This document shows positions 16,173 through 26,010 of a stretch of 64,000 bases of DNA, piece after piece (within the stretch, counting starts at the first letter, position 1; each line of letters begins with the position of its first letter). The notes beneath the pieces are model-generated. The model did no database searches. It saw nothing but the letters and a program-made list of their open reading frames with translations, and was not told the origin of the DNA. The position numbers and the translations under genes were made by a program. This DNA is from Seleniibacterium sp963677135 (GTDB lineage: Bacteria > Desulfobacterota > Desulfuromonadia > Desulfuromonadales > Geopsychrobacteraceae): assembly GCA_963677135.2 (NCBI GenBank), contig CAXXLS010000008.1:45788-109787 (forward strand), written 5' to 3'.

Positions 16173-17144
16173 TTATTCCACCCTGATATAAAGCAGCGAG
16201 TTGTCTTTCTTGTTAATCTCGGCAACAAGCCGCTGGCGACCGTCATTGACCATCGCTTCTGAAGCGATGCGGTAGTACTGACTGGTGGTGCCGAGCAGCT
16301 TCTGGTTGGCCAGTGTCTTCAAGATACTGTAGCGCTCTTCCGAGAGCAAATTTTCCAGGCTTTCAATCGATTCGATCGGACCGTCCCCGCGGCGCTCGAT
16401 GAGCGTTTCCGCGGTCTGCTCATCAATGTCGGCGTTCAGTGACATGAGAACCTCGGCACTGGCCGTGTTGATATTGATCATGTCGGAGCCGTTAACGGTC
16501 ACGTGAGGGGCGATTTTGTCCAGCAGCTCTCTGGAAAACCCTTTGATCAGCAGCAGTTCCTGCAGCGTTTCGACCGCTCCGTTTTTACAGGCATAAGGCG
16601 GACTGAGCCCCTGGTAATAGTCATTTTCGGCCCCGGCAACCGGGATGTCCAGGTCATCCGTCTGAATCAGCTGGTACGACTGGTCGCCGCTGTCGAGCCA
16701 ATCGATCAGGGCGGCCGTCAACTCCGCCGGATCGGCCAGGTAATCGATCTCCAGAGAAACGAACAGCCGGTAAAAGCGGTCGACGACAACGGTCCGGGGA
16801 TTGTTGCCGCTGACCAGGCTGTTGATCGCCAGTTTGCTGTTCAGATCCTCGATCGTGACGGACACCGCGCCCTGGCCGACCGGGTAACTGATGATGCCGG
16901 TGTGCCAGAGTTCCGTACTGTGATCATAGTCGTTGTCATCTTCCTTAAGCAGCATGCGCCCTGCGGCGACTCCGCCCCGGGCCAGGTAGTAGGCCTTGGT
17001 CGAATCTCTGAAAGTTTCGGTCAGCCGCTGGTCGACCAGGGTCGAATAGGACAGCTCCATGAGCAGTGAGGTCAGCAGGGTGATGATGACCAGCACCAGT
17101 AAGAGAGCCATGCCCTTGTCATTATGCCCGGCGCGGCGTTTCAT
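16173..17144 (-). CDS. gspK: Type II secretion minor pseudopilin K
   Basis: 323 residues. It has a prepilin-type leader and hydrophobic helix (DKGMALLLVLVIITLL). GspK is the pseudopilin that normally lacks the glutamate at +5, and that is so here. The large C-terminal part includes a helix-hairpin-helix-like region (ININTASAEVLMSLNADI), characteristic of GspK. It caps the pseudopilus tip with GspI and GspJ. Overlaps gspJ by 4 bases. Confidence 0.9.
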   Translation of the reverse strand: MKRRAGHNDKGMALLLVLVIITLLTSLLMELSYSTLVDQRLTETFRDSTKAYYLARGGVAAGRMLLKEDDNDYDHSTELWHTGIISYPVGQGAVSVTIEDLNSKLAINSLVSGNNPRTVVVDRFYRLFVSLEIDYLADPAELTAALIDWLDSGDQSYQLIQTDDLDIPVAGAENDYYQGLSPPYACKNGAVETLQELLLIKGFSRELLDKIAPHVTVNGSDMININTASAEVLMSLNADIDEQTAETLIERRGDGPIESIESLENLLSEERYSILKTLANQKLLGTTSQYYRIASEAMVNDGRQRLVAEINKKDNSLLYIRVE

Positions 17145-17806
17145 CGACTCATCTCCGGCAGCCTGAAGGCTGACAGGAACGGGATCTCATTGCCTTTGGC
17201 GTCCTTGATCCTCAGTTCGACCTCAACCATGTCAGGAAGCCCGCTGCTGGCCGAATCCCAGCTGTCGTTCCAGCTGCCGTCGGCATAAAACCGCATATTG
17301 AAGAATTCGATTCCCGGAGCCAGGCGCATGGTCCTTGACGTGCCGGCCTCCTCTTCGCTTAACAGCGGACGCTCCGAGCGGAGCAGCACCTTGCTGTTGT
17401 CGTCGGCCTCACTGTCTTCGGTCACGGTATAGCTGATCAACGCGAACCCGGTACCGGTGCTGCTCAGGGGCGATGCCGCGGTGGTGCTCAGTTCAAAAGA
17501 AAAGTTATCGGCCCCGCTTTTGCTCCCTTTGAGAATACTGTCTTCGTTGGCTTTGCTCAAGTAGGCGCCATGCAGCTCGCGGCCGAACCGGTCGAAAATG
17601 ACGCGGGCCTTGTGATACGTTTCACTGTCCCTGTCCAGCCGGTCCTTGGCGGCGCTGACTCCGGAAAACACCCCGTAGACGGTGGCCAGGGTCAACGCGA
17701 CGAGGGTTATGGAAACCAGGATTTCTATCAGGGTAAACCCGCCCTGGCCAACCTGCCGCCCCGGGGCATGATCAGAAAATGAATGAGTCGAGGGTAACCG
17801 CTTCAT
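17141..17806 (-). CDS. gspJ: Type II secretion minor pseudopilin J
   Basis: 221 residues from ATG 17806, which overlaps the end of gspI by 35 bases; a longer frame to 17932 would overlap gspI further. The leader peptide is followed by the prepilin peptidase site and helix GGFTLIEILVSITLVAL with E+5. The C-terminal domain has the J-type beta structure (LAPGIEFFNMRFYADGSW). Together with GspI and GspK it forms the pseudopilus tip. Confidence 0.88.
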   Translation of the reverse strand: MKRLPSTHSFSDHAPGRQVGQGGFTLIEILVSITLVALTLATVYGVFSGVSAAKDRLDRDSETYHKARVIFDRFGRELHGAYLSKANEDSILKGSKSGADNFSFELSTTAASPLSSTGTGFALISYTVTEDSEADDNSKVLLRSERPLLSEEEAGTSRTMRLAPGIEFFNMRFYADGSWNDSWDSASSGLPDMVEVELRIKDAKGNEIPFLSAFRLPEMSR

Positions 17807-18206
17807 TGTTGTTTTCTTCACCCCAGATAACCGTAACGCTGACCATTCTGATTGAAGGCAGCGGCGTTTCCGTGTAATCGACCCGCCAACTGAACGTGTT
17901 GTTGGGTTCTTCAAAAACTCCGGACTCTTCACTTTGCACCACCAGGCTCCCCGATGATGCTTCGATTTCGCTCATCTTGTGCTGGGCAAGCAGGGTCGCC
18001 TGAGTGATTTTCTGCAGGCGATCATGGACACCAATGGTCCGGTTGCCCAGGGACAGCAGCGCCGTCAGGGCGATACTGATGATGGCCAGGGCGATCATGA
18101 TTTCAAGCAGGGTGAAGCCCGAGCTCGATCTGACCGGTGCTGGCAGGGATTCCCCGCGGTCCGCTGCCCGTTGCAATGCTGTGTGGTGCCTCTGTATTGT
18201 TCTCAT
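17772..18206 (-). CDS. gspI: Type II secretion minor pseudopilin I
   Basis: 144 residues. A 29-residue leader ends in SSSG, then FTLLEIMIALAIISIAL with E+5 for prepilin peptidase processing. The short globular domain (NNTFSWRVDYTETP, VSVTVIWGEE) is of GspI type. It overlaps gspJ downstream and follows gspH by 15 bases. Confidence 0.88.
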   Translation of the reverse strand: MRTIQRHHTALQRAADRGESLPAPVRSSSGFTLLEIMIALAIISIALTALLSLGNRTIGVHDRLQKITQATLLAQHKMSEIEASSGSLVVQSEESGVFEEPNNTFSWRVDYTETPLPSIRMVSVTVIWGEENNNEAVTLDSFIF

Positions 18207-18221
18207 AATCAGACGTCCGGG

Positions 18222-18788
18222 TCAGGTTCCGTTCAACTGGAATTCCCGATAGCCCTCAAACACTTCACTGCTGCCTGTCAGCGGGTTGACCCGCAAGGTC
18301 AGGACGTTCCGTTTCTCATCCTGCAGGTGGACCACGGTTTCTTCCAGCCAGCCCGAAGGATGAATCCTGACCGTCACCTCCCCCTGGGAGAAGGACCCCC
18401 GTCCCGCCAGGGTGAGGTCGGTAAAAGAGATGCCGCTCTTCAGGTTGGCCCGCGCCGTCGTGCCATCCAGTTCACCGACGGAGCCATCGATTTCGATAAC
18501 TTCCGCGTGGTAGCTGTTCTCGTTCAGGTTGAACACCAGCCGGTGCTCCAGGCCGCTCAGGGCCGCCTCGTTGAACAGGTATTTCATCGTCCCGGCCAGT
18601 CTCCGGGTCGACGCTTTCAGGTCGCCCTTGTTGCCGGAGGTCAGCAGGGGGACGCTGATCATGGTAAACAGGCTGATCAGCAGAACCACGATGGCCAATT
18701 CTATCAGGGTAAACCCGTTACGACGGATCTGCCCGGGGGGCCGGCGGGACCCCCCGGACCCGAACCTTGGGTCGCCCGTGCCGGGCAT
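18222..18788 (-). CDS. gspH: Type II secretion minor pseudopilin H
   Basis: 188 residues from ATG 18788, which lies 4 bases after the gspG stop codon; a longer frame to 18860 would overlap gspG by 68 bases. The leader is rich in Gly/Pro/Arg (SRRPPGQIRR), then NGFTLIELAIVVLLISLF with E+5. The C-terminal beta domain is of GspH/FimT type. GspH links the pseudopilus shaft to the I-J-K tip. Confidence 0.85.
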   Translation of the reverse strand: MPGTGDPRFGSGGSRRPPGQIRRNGFTLIELAIVVLLISLFTMISVPLLTSGNKGDLKASTRRLAGTMKYLFNEAALSGLEHRLVFNLNENSYHAEVIEIDGSVGELDGTTARANLKSGISFTDLTLAGRGSFSQGEVTVRIHPSGWLEETVVHLQDEKRNVLTLRVNPLTGSSEVFEGYREFQLNGT

Positions 18789-18792
18789 CGGA

Positions 18793-19233
18793 TCAGTCCA
18801 GCTCCCAGCTGTTGATGTCGGCGTCATAGCCCTCGCCGCCCGGTTCGCCGTCGGCACCATAGGAGATCAGGTCATAATCCTTGCTGTGCAGGCCGGGAGA
18901 CAGGTAGACGTAACTGTTGTTCCAGGGATCGAGGGGAACCTTTTTAAGGTAGCCGCCCTCGGCGTATCTTTCAGGGATCCGACCCGTCTCCGGAATGGAA
19001 ACGAGTGCTTTCAGCCCCTGGTCGGTGGTCGGAAAAAACCCGTTGTCCAGTTTGAACATGCCGAGGGCCTCCTCGATCCCCTTCATGTCAACCTGGGCCT
19101 TGGTCACCTTGGCCTGGTCGGGCCGGTCGAGAAAGCGCGGCACGACAATGGCGGCCAGAATCCCGAGAATGACGACGACGACCATGATTTCAATGAGGGT
19201 GAACCCGCGATTATTTTGAAATAGTTTCTTCAT
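18793..19233 (-). CDS. gspG: Type II secretion major pseudopilin G
   Basis: 146 residues. Short leader MKKLFQNNRG, then FTLIEIMVVVVILGILAA with E+5. It carries the calcium-site and C-terminal features of GspG (DNGFFPTTDQGLKALV, YLKKVPLDPWNN, LISYGADGEPGGEG). It builds the pseudopilus shaft that pushes folded substrates through GspD. Starts 47 bases after gspF. Confidence 0.95.
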   Translation of the reverse strand: MKKLFQNNRGFTLIEIMVVVVILGILAAIVVPRFLDRPDQAKVTKAQVDMKGIEEALGMFKLDNGFFPTTDQGLKALVSIPETGRIPERYAEGGYLKKVPLDPWNNSYVYLSPGLHSKDYDLISYGADGEPGGEGYDADINSWELD

Positions 19234-19280
19234 TGTGACAACGCTCCTTAATTGAGTGCATCTATTGGGGCCGTACCGGG

Positions 19281-20501
19281 TCAGAACCCCTGGCTCGCTT
19301 CGAAAATCGGCAGCAGTATGGCCAGGACCACAAAGCCGACGACGGTTCCCATGATCAGGATCAGAATCGGTTCAAGCAGGGAGAGCAGCCCGGTGATGGC
19401 GAGATCCGTCTGGTGCTCGTAGGTTTCAGCCAGGCGGAACAGCATGGGTTCCAGCTGACCGCTTTTTTCGCCGGCGGCGGTGATCTGGGCCAGCATCGGT
19501 GGAAATGCCGCCGAGTTCTTGAGGCTCCTGGCCAGGGAACCGCCCTCCTGAACCTCTTTCTGGGCGGTATCGACCGCCTGCCTCAGGACCCGGTTTTTCA
19601 GCAGCGCCTTGGTGATATCGAGGGCTCTGAGCAGGGGGATCCCACTGTGCAGCAGGGTGCCCAGGGTGCGTGCGAACCAGGCGGTGGCCACGGTGAGACT
19701 CAGCCGGCCGTACAGGGGCAGGCGCAGACTGAGCCGGTCGATTTTCAGGCGCCCTTTCTCCGTGGCGGTGTAACGGCGCAGAACCAGAACGCCTGCGCCG
19801 ATGAGCAGCAGCAGCAACCACCACCAGGTCCCCAGGAACGAGCTGAAAGTGATGAGGAAGCGGGTCGGCCAGGGCAGGGCCTGTCCCATTTCCGTCAGCA
19901 TGGTGGTGATTTTCGGAACCACGAAGATAAACAGGAAGACCAGCACCCCGATACCGACCAGGGTCATCAGGATCGGGTAAGCCAGGGCGGCCTGAATGCG
20001 GGATCGGATCCTGGCCTGCTCATCGAGAAAATCGGCCAGGCGGTGAAGAACCTGGTCCAGGGTGCCGCTGCTCTCGCCGACCTGGATCATGTTGATGAAC
20101 AGGTCCGGGAAGATCCGGCGCTGAGCTTCCAGTGCCTTGTGAAACGGGGACCCTTCCAGCACTTCTTCGCGGATACTGAGGAAAGTGGTGCTCAGCAGGG
20201 ACTGATCGGTCTGGTCCGCGACCGTGGCCAGCACCTCGTCGAGGGGGATGCCCGCCCCCAGCAGGGTGCCCAGTTGCCGGGTCGCGGCGGCCAGCTCGGC
20301 AGGGGCGATGCGGCGGCCCAGCTTCAGGGCCAGGCGGCGGCCTTTCCCTGTATCGGCGGCCGCGGCGATTTCCTTCAGATCGGTCAGGAAGATGCCCTGC
20401 TGGCTGAGCTTCTGCATGACGACCTTGCGGCCGCTGCCGTCAACCTTGCCGCTGACCTTGCGGCCCTGGCTGTTCAGTCCTGAATACTCGAAAAGCGGCA
20501 A
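19281..20501 (-). CDS. gspF: Type II secretion inner-membrane platform protein F
   Basis: 406 residues with two repeated T2SSF domains (about 70-195 and 275-395) and three membrane segments (about 170, 220 and 375). Typical motifs are INMIQVGESSGTLDQVL and AQITAAGEKSGQLEPML. It starts 2 bases after the gspE stop. GspF is the polytopic platform core contacted by the GspE ATPase. Confidence 0.95.
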   Translation of the reverse strand: MPLFEYSGLNSQGRKVSGKVDGSGRKVVMQKLSQQGIFLTDLKEIAAAADTGKGRRLALKLGRRIAPAELAAATRQLGTLLGAGIPLDEVLATVADQTDQSLLSTTFLSIREEVLEGSPFHKALEAQRRIFPDLFINMIQVGESSGTLDQVLHRLADFLDEQARIRSRIQAALAYPILMTLVGIGVLVFLFIFVVPKITTMLTEMGQALPWPTRFLITFSSFLGTWWWLLLLLIGAGVLVLRRYTATEKGRLKIDRLSLRLPLYGRLSLTVATAWFARTLGTLLHSGIPLLRALDITKALLKNRVLRQAVDTAQKEVQEGGSLARSLKNSAAFPPMLAQITAAGEKSGQLEPMLFRLAETYEHQTDLAITGLLSLLEPILILIMGTVVGFVVLAILLPIFEASQGF

Positions 20502-20503
20502 GA

Positions 20504-22201
20504 TCAGGCCTCCTCCTGGGTGACCCGAAGAACTTCCTCGAGGGTCGTTTCACCCTTCAACGCTTTTTCAAGGCCGGCCTGGCGCAGCGGTTTCAGGCCG
20601 TTCTCCATGGCGGCCTTGCGGATAGTTGCCGCATCCTTGTTCTTGAGCAGCAGGTCCCTGACCTGGTCGTCGATCTTCAGCAGTTCATAGATCCCGGTCC
20701 GGCCCCAGTAGCCGATATCCATGCACTTGTCACAGCCGCGCCCCTGGTAGAAAATCGCATTGTCCGGAAGCCCTTCGGCCGCCAGTTCATGCAGCAGTTC
20801 CGCCGGTGGCTGGTACTCTTCGCGGCAATGGGGACAGATCCTGCGGACCAGGCGCTGGGCCATGATGCCGACCACGCTGGAGGCGGCCAGAAAGGGTTCG
20901 ACTCCCATCTCGACCAGGCGGGTCAGGGCTCCGGCGGCGTCGTTGGTATGCAGGGTAGAGAAGACCATGTGTCCGGTGAGGGCCGATTGAATGACGATCT
21001 CGGCGGTCTCCTGGTCACGAATTTCGCCAACCATGATGATGTCGGGATCCTGGCGCAGGATCGAGCGCAGCCCGTTGGCGAAGGTCAGGTTGATCTTGGA
21101 ATTGACCTGGATCTGTCCGACTCCCGCAAGCTGGTATTCAATCGGATCTTCGACGGTGATGATGTTCTTTTCCCGCTGGTTCAGCCGGGTCAGGGCCGAA
21201 TAGAGAGTGGTCGTTTTCCCCGAACCGGTCGGGCCGGTGACCAGGAACACGCCGTGAGTCTTGCTGATCATGCCGATGATATCCTGGAGCAGGGCGTCTT
21301 TCAGGCCGATCTCTTCGAGGGAAAGCACATTGGAGGATTTGTCGAGCAGACGCAGCACCACCCGCTCACCGAAGGCCGTCGGCAGGGTGGAAACCCGGAC
21401 ATCGATATCGCTGCCGGCCACCTTGACCCGGAACCGGCCATCCTGGGGCAGGCGCTTTTCGGCAATGTTGAGCTGCGACATGATCTTGATCCGCGAGACG
21501 ATCCCGGCGTGCGCCTTGAGGGGCGGCTGGTGGACGTCGTAAAGGATGCCGTCAATCCGGTAGCGGATGCGCAATTCCCGCTCGAAAGGCTCGATATGGA
21601 TATCGCTGGCGCGCTCCTTGTACCCTTGGGTGATCAGGCTGTTGACGAAGCGGATGATCGGCGCTTCATCGGAGGTGTCGAGAAGATCCTCAGGTTCCAG
21701 GTTGTGAATCAGGTCGGACCCCCGGTCCCCTTCGATTTCCTCGATGACCCCGGAGGTCGCCCCGGCGGTTTTTTCGTAACTGCGGTTGATGATCCGCAGG
21801 ATTTCTTCCGGCGCCGCGACGCACGGCTCGACGGTAAGACCGGTCAGGGTGGCCAGGTCGTTCAGCAGGGAGGTGTCGCAGGGGTCGGCCATGGCGACCC
21901 GCAGCCGCTCTTCCTCGCGCTTCAAGGGGTAGAACAGGCGATCTTTGGCGAAAGCGATGGGAATTCTGGTGAGCAGATCATCGAGACCGGTCTGCTCGGC
22001 CAGCTCCGGATGATACTCCAGGTCGAACTGCCTGGCCAGGGCTTCGGCCAGGATCGCAGAGGTGATGACCTTCTTTTTAATGAGGATTTCGCCCAGCTTC
22101 TGGCCGTTTTTCTGCTGGTCCTGCAGGGCGGCGTCAATCTCTTGCTGACCGACCTCAAACTTGCTCTGCAGGATCTCTCCGATTGGCAGCCACGTCTTCA
22201 T
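20504..22201 (-). CDS. gspE: Type II secretion ATPase E
   Basis: 565 residues. An N-terminal MshEN-type domain (about 1-130, some of which bind c-di-GMP) precedes the ATPase: Walker A GPTGSGKTTTLYSAL, Asp box, and Walker B QDPDIIMVGEIRD. A tetracysteine zinc motif follows (CPHCREEY, GCDKCMDIGYWG). It powers pseudopilus assembly from the cytoplasmic face. Full length. The PilZ gene near the end of the cluster makes c-di-GMP control worth considering, but that is inference. Confidence 0.95.
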   Translation of the reverse strand: MKTWLPIGEILQSKFEVGQQEIDAALQDQQKNGQKLGEILIKKKVITSAILAEALARQFDLEYHPELAEQTGLDDLLTRIPIAFAKDRLFYPLKREEERLRVAMADPCDTSLLNDLATLTGLTVEPCVAAPEEILRIINRSYEKTAGATSGVIEEIEGDRGSDLIHNLEPEDLLDTSDEAPIIRFVNSLITQGYKERASDIHIEPFERELRIRYRIDGILYDVHQPPLKAHAGIVSRIKIMSQLNIAEKRLPQDGRFRVKVAGSDIDVRVSTLPTAFGERVVLRLLDKSSNVLSLEEIGLKDALLQDIIGMISKTHGVFLVTGPTGSGKTTTLYSALTRLNQREKNIITVEDPIEYQLAGVGQIQVNSKINLTFANGLRSILRQDPDIIMVGEIRDQETAEIVIQSALTGHMVFSTLHTNDAAGALTRLVEMGVEPFLAASSVVGIMAQRLVRRICPHCREEYQPPAELLHELAAEGLPDNAIFYQGRGCDKCMDIGYWGRTGIYELLKIDDQVRDLLLKNKDAATIRKAAMENGLKPLRQAGLEKALKGETTLEEVLRVTQEEA

Positions 22202-22205
22202 GGGA

Positions 22206-24248
22206 TCAATTCGACTCCTTGCCGGCTTGTGGCTGCGGGGTTTCCGGGACGGTATTGCCCTGGATCCGGTTGAAATCCTCGGGGAGTTCCTTGCGTTGCT
22301 GATCCGTCAGCATCTCGGCGGCTTTTGCCTTGTTCTCATTGGTGATCTGCATCACTTCGTCGGCATCCTTGACGATGGTCGGGGTGATGAAGACCAGCAG
22401 GTTTTTCTTTTTCTCGGACGTCGTCTTGGTTTTAAAGAGCCAGCCAAGGACCGGAATATCTCCCAGCAGCGGCACCTTGAGCTCATTTCTGGTCACCTGG
22501 GTGTCGATGAGGCCGCCGAGGATGATGGTCTTCTTGCTCTGGGCCAGTACGGTGTTGCGGATGACGCGCTTGGTCAGGGTCGGACCGTTGGAATTCGATT
22601 CTGAATCTTCCACGACGCCGGTGACTTCCTGGTAGATGTTCAGCCTGACCAGGTTGTTTTCGATCACCTGCGGAGTAAAGCGCAGGGTCAGGGCCGCGTC
22701 CTGACGCTCCACCGAAACCGTGACATTCTCCGAGTCGCTGTCTGTCAGTTTTTCGGTGACGATGGGGATATTTTCCCCGACGATGATCTCAGCTTCTTCG
22801 TTATCCGAAGTCAGTAACCGCGGAGCCGAGAGGATGTTGACGTTGTCATCCGTTTTGGACAGGTTGAGCAGGGCGGACAGCGCCGGGACATTGTAGGTGG
22901 TTCCGTCGGCCGCGGTGACATTGACGGTGTTGAACAGCCCGCCCAGCAGGATCCCGTTGACCGTTTTGACCAGCAGGCTGTCGGCTGAGGTCATGCTGGC
23001 CAGGTTTGTGTCCGCGCCGGTCCCGGCAAAGATGGCACTGTCCCCACCGGTGGTCAGGGCCCCCGCCAACGATGCTCCCAGCTCCTTGGTGGCGTCCATG
23101 GAGAGTTCAAGAATCAGGGCTTCGACGTAAACCTGCTTACGCTTGATATCAAGTTTCTTAATGATATTTTTAATGGCCGCATAATCTTTTTGCTGGGCGT
23201 TGATAATCAGGGCATTGGTTGGTTTGTCGGCGGTGATGGAAACCTGCTGAGAAATAGGTGTTGAGCTTTGAGTTGCCCCTTGTCCTTTATTGTTGGTTGC
23301 GGACGCTGTCGCTGCAGCGGCTTTGACCCCGGTCAGGATTTCGTTAAGAGTGGTCGCCAACGTTTCTGCATCAGCATTTTCCAGGTAGTAAACGTTGATA
23401 TCCGCCTCTTCTTCCTTGGGTTCCTGGTCAAGGGTGGCCAGAAGTCCTTTTATTTTTTCCAGGTCCTCTGTACTTGAAACGACGATCAATGAATTGGTTC
23501 TGGTGTAGGCGACTATTTTGCTGGTGCCTTCCTGTGTGGTGGAAATCTTCTGGTTGGTACGTCTTCTCGCAGTACCTGCCTGCTCAGCTAAAACCTCCTG
23601 ACAGATTTTGGCGACTTCTTCAGCGTCGGCAAAGCGTAACGGTAAGACGGTCAGCTCCCCGGAAGAGTCGGGCTGGTCGAGTTGCTGCATGATTTTGACC
23701 ATGCGGTCGATGGTCGCGGCGGTTTCGGTGAGAATCAGGGTATTGGTCGGCGGATAGGTGATGATGTTGCCGGTGGCCGGCATCAGGGGCGCGAGGACCG
23801 AGGTGGCCACGGTATCGACGTCAAGATAGTTGAGCCGGACCAGGCGGGTGATGAACTGGTCCGATGCGCTTCTGCCCCGGCTGTAAACCGGCAGGCCTTC
23901 CTGGCGGGCGATCTTGGTCGATACGATCTTGTTGACTTTGCCCGACGGAACCAGGGTGTAGCCCTTGACATTGAGAACGGTCAGAAAGAGCTGGTAGGTC
24001 TCGTCCAGGGTCATGGTGTCGGGCGAGACGATGGTGACCTTGCCCTTGACGGAGTCGTCGTAAAGGAAATTCTTCCCGGTCAGCTCACTGATGGTGTTGA
24101 TCAACTCGGTCAGCTCGACGTCCTTGAAATCGAGGGTGATCTTTTCTTCGCCAGAGGCGCAGTAAGCTGTCTCTGCCAGCGGCGTGAGGACCAGAAGCAA
24201 CAGCAGAAATAACCAGGTAACAGGGCGGCTGTATGTTATGAGGGTCAC
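22206..24248 (-). CDS. gspD: Type II secretion secretin D
   Basis: 680 residues. Cleavable signal peptide (about 1-30), N0 domain (ITLDFKDVELTELIN), three N1-N3 repeats to about residue 380, and the secretin core with VEALILELSMD, GENIPIVTEK and PLLGDIPVLGWLFKTK. It forms the outer-membrane channel of the T2SS. There is no lipobox, so targeting would need a pilotin, which is not in the window, or be self-driven. It starts 12 bases after the gspC stop. Confidence 0.95.
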   Translation of the reverse strand: MTLITYSRPVTWLFLLLLLVLTPLAETAYCASGEEKITLDFKDVELTELINTISELTGKNFLYDDSVKGKVTIVSPDTMTLDETYQLFLTVLNVKGYTLVPSGKVNKIVSTKIARQEGLPVYSRGRSASDQFITRLVRLNYLDVDTVATSVLAPLMPATGNIITYPPTNTLILTETAATIDRMVKIMQQLDQPDSSGELTVLPLRFADAEEVAKICQEVLAEQAGTARRRTNQKISTTQEGTSKIVAYTRTNSLIVVSSTEDLEKIKGLLATLDQEPKEEEADINVYYLENADAETLATTLNEILTGVKAAAATASATNNKGQGATQSSTPISQQVSITADKPTNALIINAQQKDYAAIKNIIKKLDIKRKQVYVEALILELSMDATKELGASLAGALTTGGDSAIFAGTGADTNLASMTSADSLLVKTVNGILLGGLFNTVNVTAADGTTYNVPALSALLNLSKTDDNVNILSAPRLLTSDNEEAEIIVGENIPIVTEKLTDSDSENVTVSVERQDAALTLRFTPQVIENNLVRLNIYQEVTGVVEDSESNSNGPTLTKRVIRNTVLAQSKKTIILGGLIDTQVTRNELKVPLLGDIPVLGWLFKTKTTSEKKKNLLVFITPTIVKDADEVMQITNENKAKAAEMLTDQQRKELPEDFNRIQGNTVPETPQPQAGKESN

Positions 24249-24260
24249 TTGATATGCCTC

Positions 24261-25172
24261 CTAGTCAAGTTCATAAGTAAAAGTCTGCGGAGTTCCCTTG
24301 CGCTCGATTCCGACCGTGATCTGCCGCGCTTCACGCAGCTGCTGAAAGATCTGAAGAGCTGTTTCGGGACTGTCAAGGGTCATGTTGTTGACCTGCATGA
24401 TGACATCCCCGCGCTGCAGGCCGAGCTTGTTGAGTATTGAATTCCGCCTGAGCCGGCGGATCATGAAGCCGTCGGTCTTGCCATCGGTGATTCGCGGCTG
24501 CAGTTGGGCCAGGCGCATCTCGACGGCCAGGTTGGCGCGGGTCTTTTCCGCCGTGTCGCGCGGCACGACCCAGTGGCCGTCGTCGATCTGCTTGATATCG
24601 GCACCCGTGTCGTTTCGGGCTGGAGACGCTGACGCTGCAGTTCGTGCCGGTGAAGATGTGCCGGGATCATCCTGGACCAGCATCAGGGTGGTCAGGGTTT
24701 TGTCCCGGTTTCTGATCTTGACCAGGTTGCGGGCGATTTCTTCGATGACGCTCCCCCCCGGCAGCTCATCGTCAAGGTGGTAGATCTCCAGTTTTTTATC
24801 GATTTCGATCAGGGCCATGGACTCTTCCCCGGCAACCACGGTGCCGAGCAGGGTCATGTTCCGGGGGGCGGCCTGCTGCCGGGGCGTGTCGTTCCCTTCT
24901 TCCGCGCCGGCACTGTCCACGGGTTCCATGGTTGCCGATGCTGAGCGACTGGCGGGATCGAAAAGGTTGCGCTGCAGGATCAGGTTGAGATCGGCCAGGG
25001 ACAGCTCCTGGGTGTTCTCTTCCGAGGACTGCACCGTGGCGTAGCTTTGGGTCGGAAGGGGCTCCATGAGGGCCTCCAGCAGGGTGGTGGCCAGCAGACC
25101 ACAGGCGAGCCCCAGCAGGGTGATCAGCAACAGGTTCAGATAAATATGATATTTCTGATAAAGAGTGAGCAT
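24261..25172 (-). CDS. gspC: Type II secretion protein C with PDZ domain
   Basis: 303 residues. Short cytoplasmic start and one membrane anchor (about residues 11-32), homology region at about 85-165 (NMTLLGTVVAGEESMALIE) that contacts GspD N0, and a C-terminal PDZ domain (about 215-303, LNKLGLQRGDVIMQVNNM). A good promoter sits in the 159-bp gap upstream, suggesting that gspC begins its own transcription unit within the cluster. Confidence 0.9.
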   Translation of the reverse strand: MLTLYQKYHIYLNLLLITLLGLACGLLATTLLEALMEPLPTQSYATVQSSEENTQELSLADLNLILQRNLFDPASRSASATMEPVDSAGAEEGNDTPRQQAAPRNMTLLGTVVAGEESMALIEIDKKLEIYHLDDELPGGSVIEEIARNLVKIRNRDKTLTTLMLVQDDPGTSSPARTAASASPARNDTGADIKQIDDGHWVVPRDTAEKTRANLAVEMRLAQLQPRITDGKTDGFMIRRLRRNSILNKLGLQRGDVIMQVNNMTLDSPETALQIFQQLREARQITVGIERKGTPQTFTYELD

Positions 25173-25255
25173 ATCGCCTGATTCTTCAGGTTATGGGGTT
25201 CCTGATCCGAAATACGTCACCAGGAGTCTCAGAGTAAAGAACCTGATGGAGCGCT

Positions 25256-25284
25256 ATCATAGTCATTAACCGCGGTATTATCAA
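25256..25284 (-). promoter_or_regulatory. Putative sigma-70 promoter of gspC-gspN
   Basis: On the minus strand, TTGATA (25284-25279) and TATGAT (25261-25256) are separated by 17 bases, about 85 bases upstream of the gspC start, in the only sizeable gap in the gsp cluster. Consensus match only. Confidence 0.5.
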
Positions 25285-25331
25285 GCTTAGCCGAAATGCT
25301 GACGGTTTTCTTACCAAAGCGATTTTCCCGA

Positions 25332-26009
25332 CTATCTGGTTCCCGGTGCGGGAAGTTCAAAAAGCTGGCCGCGATAATTGAACAGGGTCGATGACTCCCT
25401 GATCTCTTCAATCGTCAGGTTGTCGGCCACGAATTCATGTTCATGAAGAATCTGCCCGTTGATTCTCACCATGCGCCTCGCCCGGTCGGGGCTGTAAAAA
25501 TGCAGGGAGACATCCAGGGCCGGGATCTCCCCTCTGAGCGACGGCGGCAGACTGTCGAACTCTGGAGGGCTCTGTGGCCGCGGTGTCACGGAGGGCGTCT
25601 CGGTGACGATTACGGGCTGCGAAACCGGCACCTCCTCCTGAAGCTTTTGCGGCACCGGCGCGGAAAGAGGAGGTGCGGTCTGCGCCTGATCCATGACCGG
25701 TTCGGGTATTTTTGTCGGCGGCCCGGCTTCCGTGACCGGGGGCCGGGAGGCCGCGACAGGCGGCGCCATCTGGACCGGCTGCTGCTGATCGACCAGTTCG
25801 GCCGGTTGGGGCACGGTCCCTTGCGGCTTGCTGCCGAGCCACCAGCCCAGCACCAGGCTGACAACTGGAACCAGGATGCAGATCAGCAGCAGGGCCCAGC
25901 GCCTGCGGGCCGGCCGTCCGGGCGACAGAACGTGCCTGCCGGGTTGCCGGGACAAGTCTCCGGTGCGATTTTCTTCGGACTTTTTGAGGGCATCGAGGAT
26001 AAAAGACAT
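25332..26009 (-). CDS. gspB: General secretion pathway protein B
   Basis: 225 residues. It begins MSFILDALKKSEENR, the diagnostic GspB start, followed by a basic stretch, one membrane segment (about 38-58), a long Pro/Gln/Ala-rich periplasmic linker and the conserved C-terminal domain (IPALDVSLHFYSPDRARRMV, INGQILHE). GspB works with the ATPase GspA to insert the GspD secretin through peptidoglycan. It starts one base after the gspA stop. Confidence 0.9.
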   Translation of the reverse strand: MSFILDALKKSEENRTGDLSRQPGRHVLSPGRPARRRWALLLICILVPVVSLVLGWWLGSKPQGTVPQPAELVDQQQPVQMAPPVAASRPPVTEAGPPTKIPEPVMDQAQTAPPLSAPVPQKLQEEVPVSQPVIVTETPSVTPRPQSPPEFDSLPPSLRGEIPALDVSLHFYSPDRARRMVRINGQILHEHEFVADNLTIEEIRESSTLFNYRGQLFELPAPGTR

Positions 26010-26010
26010 C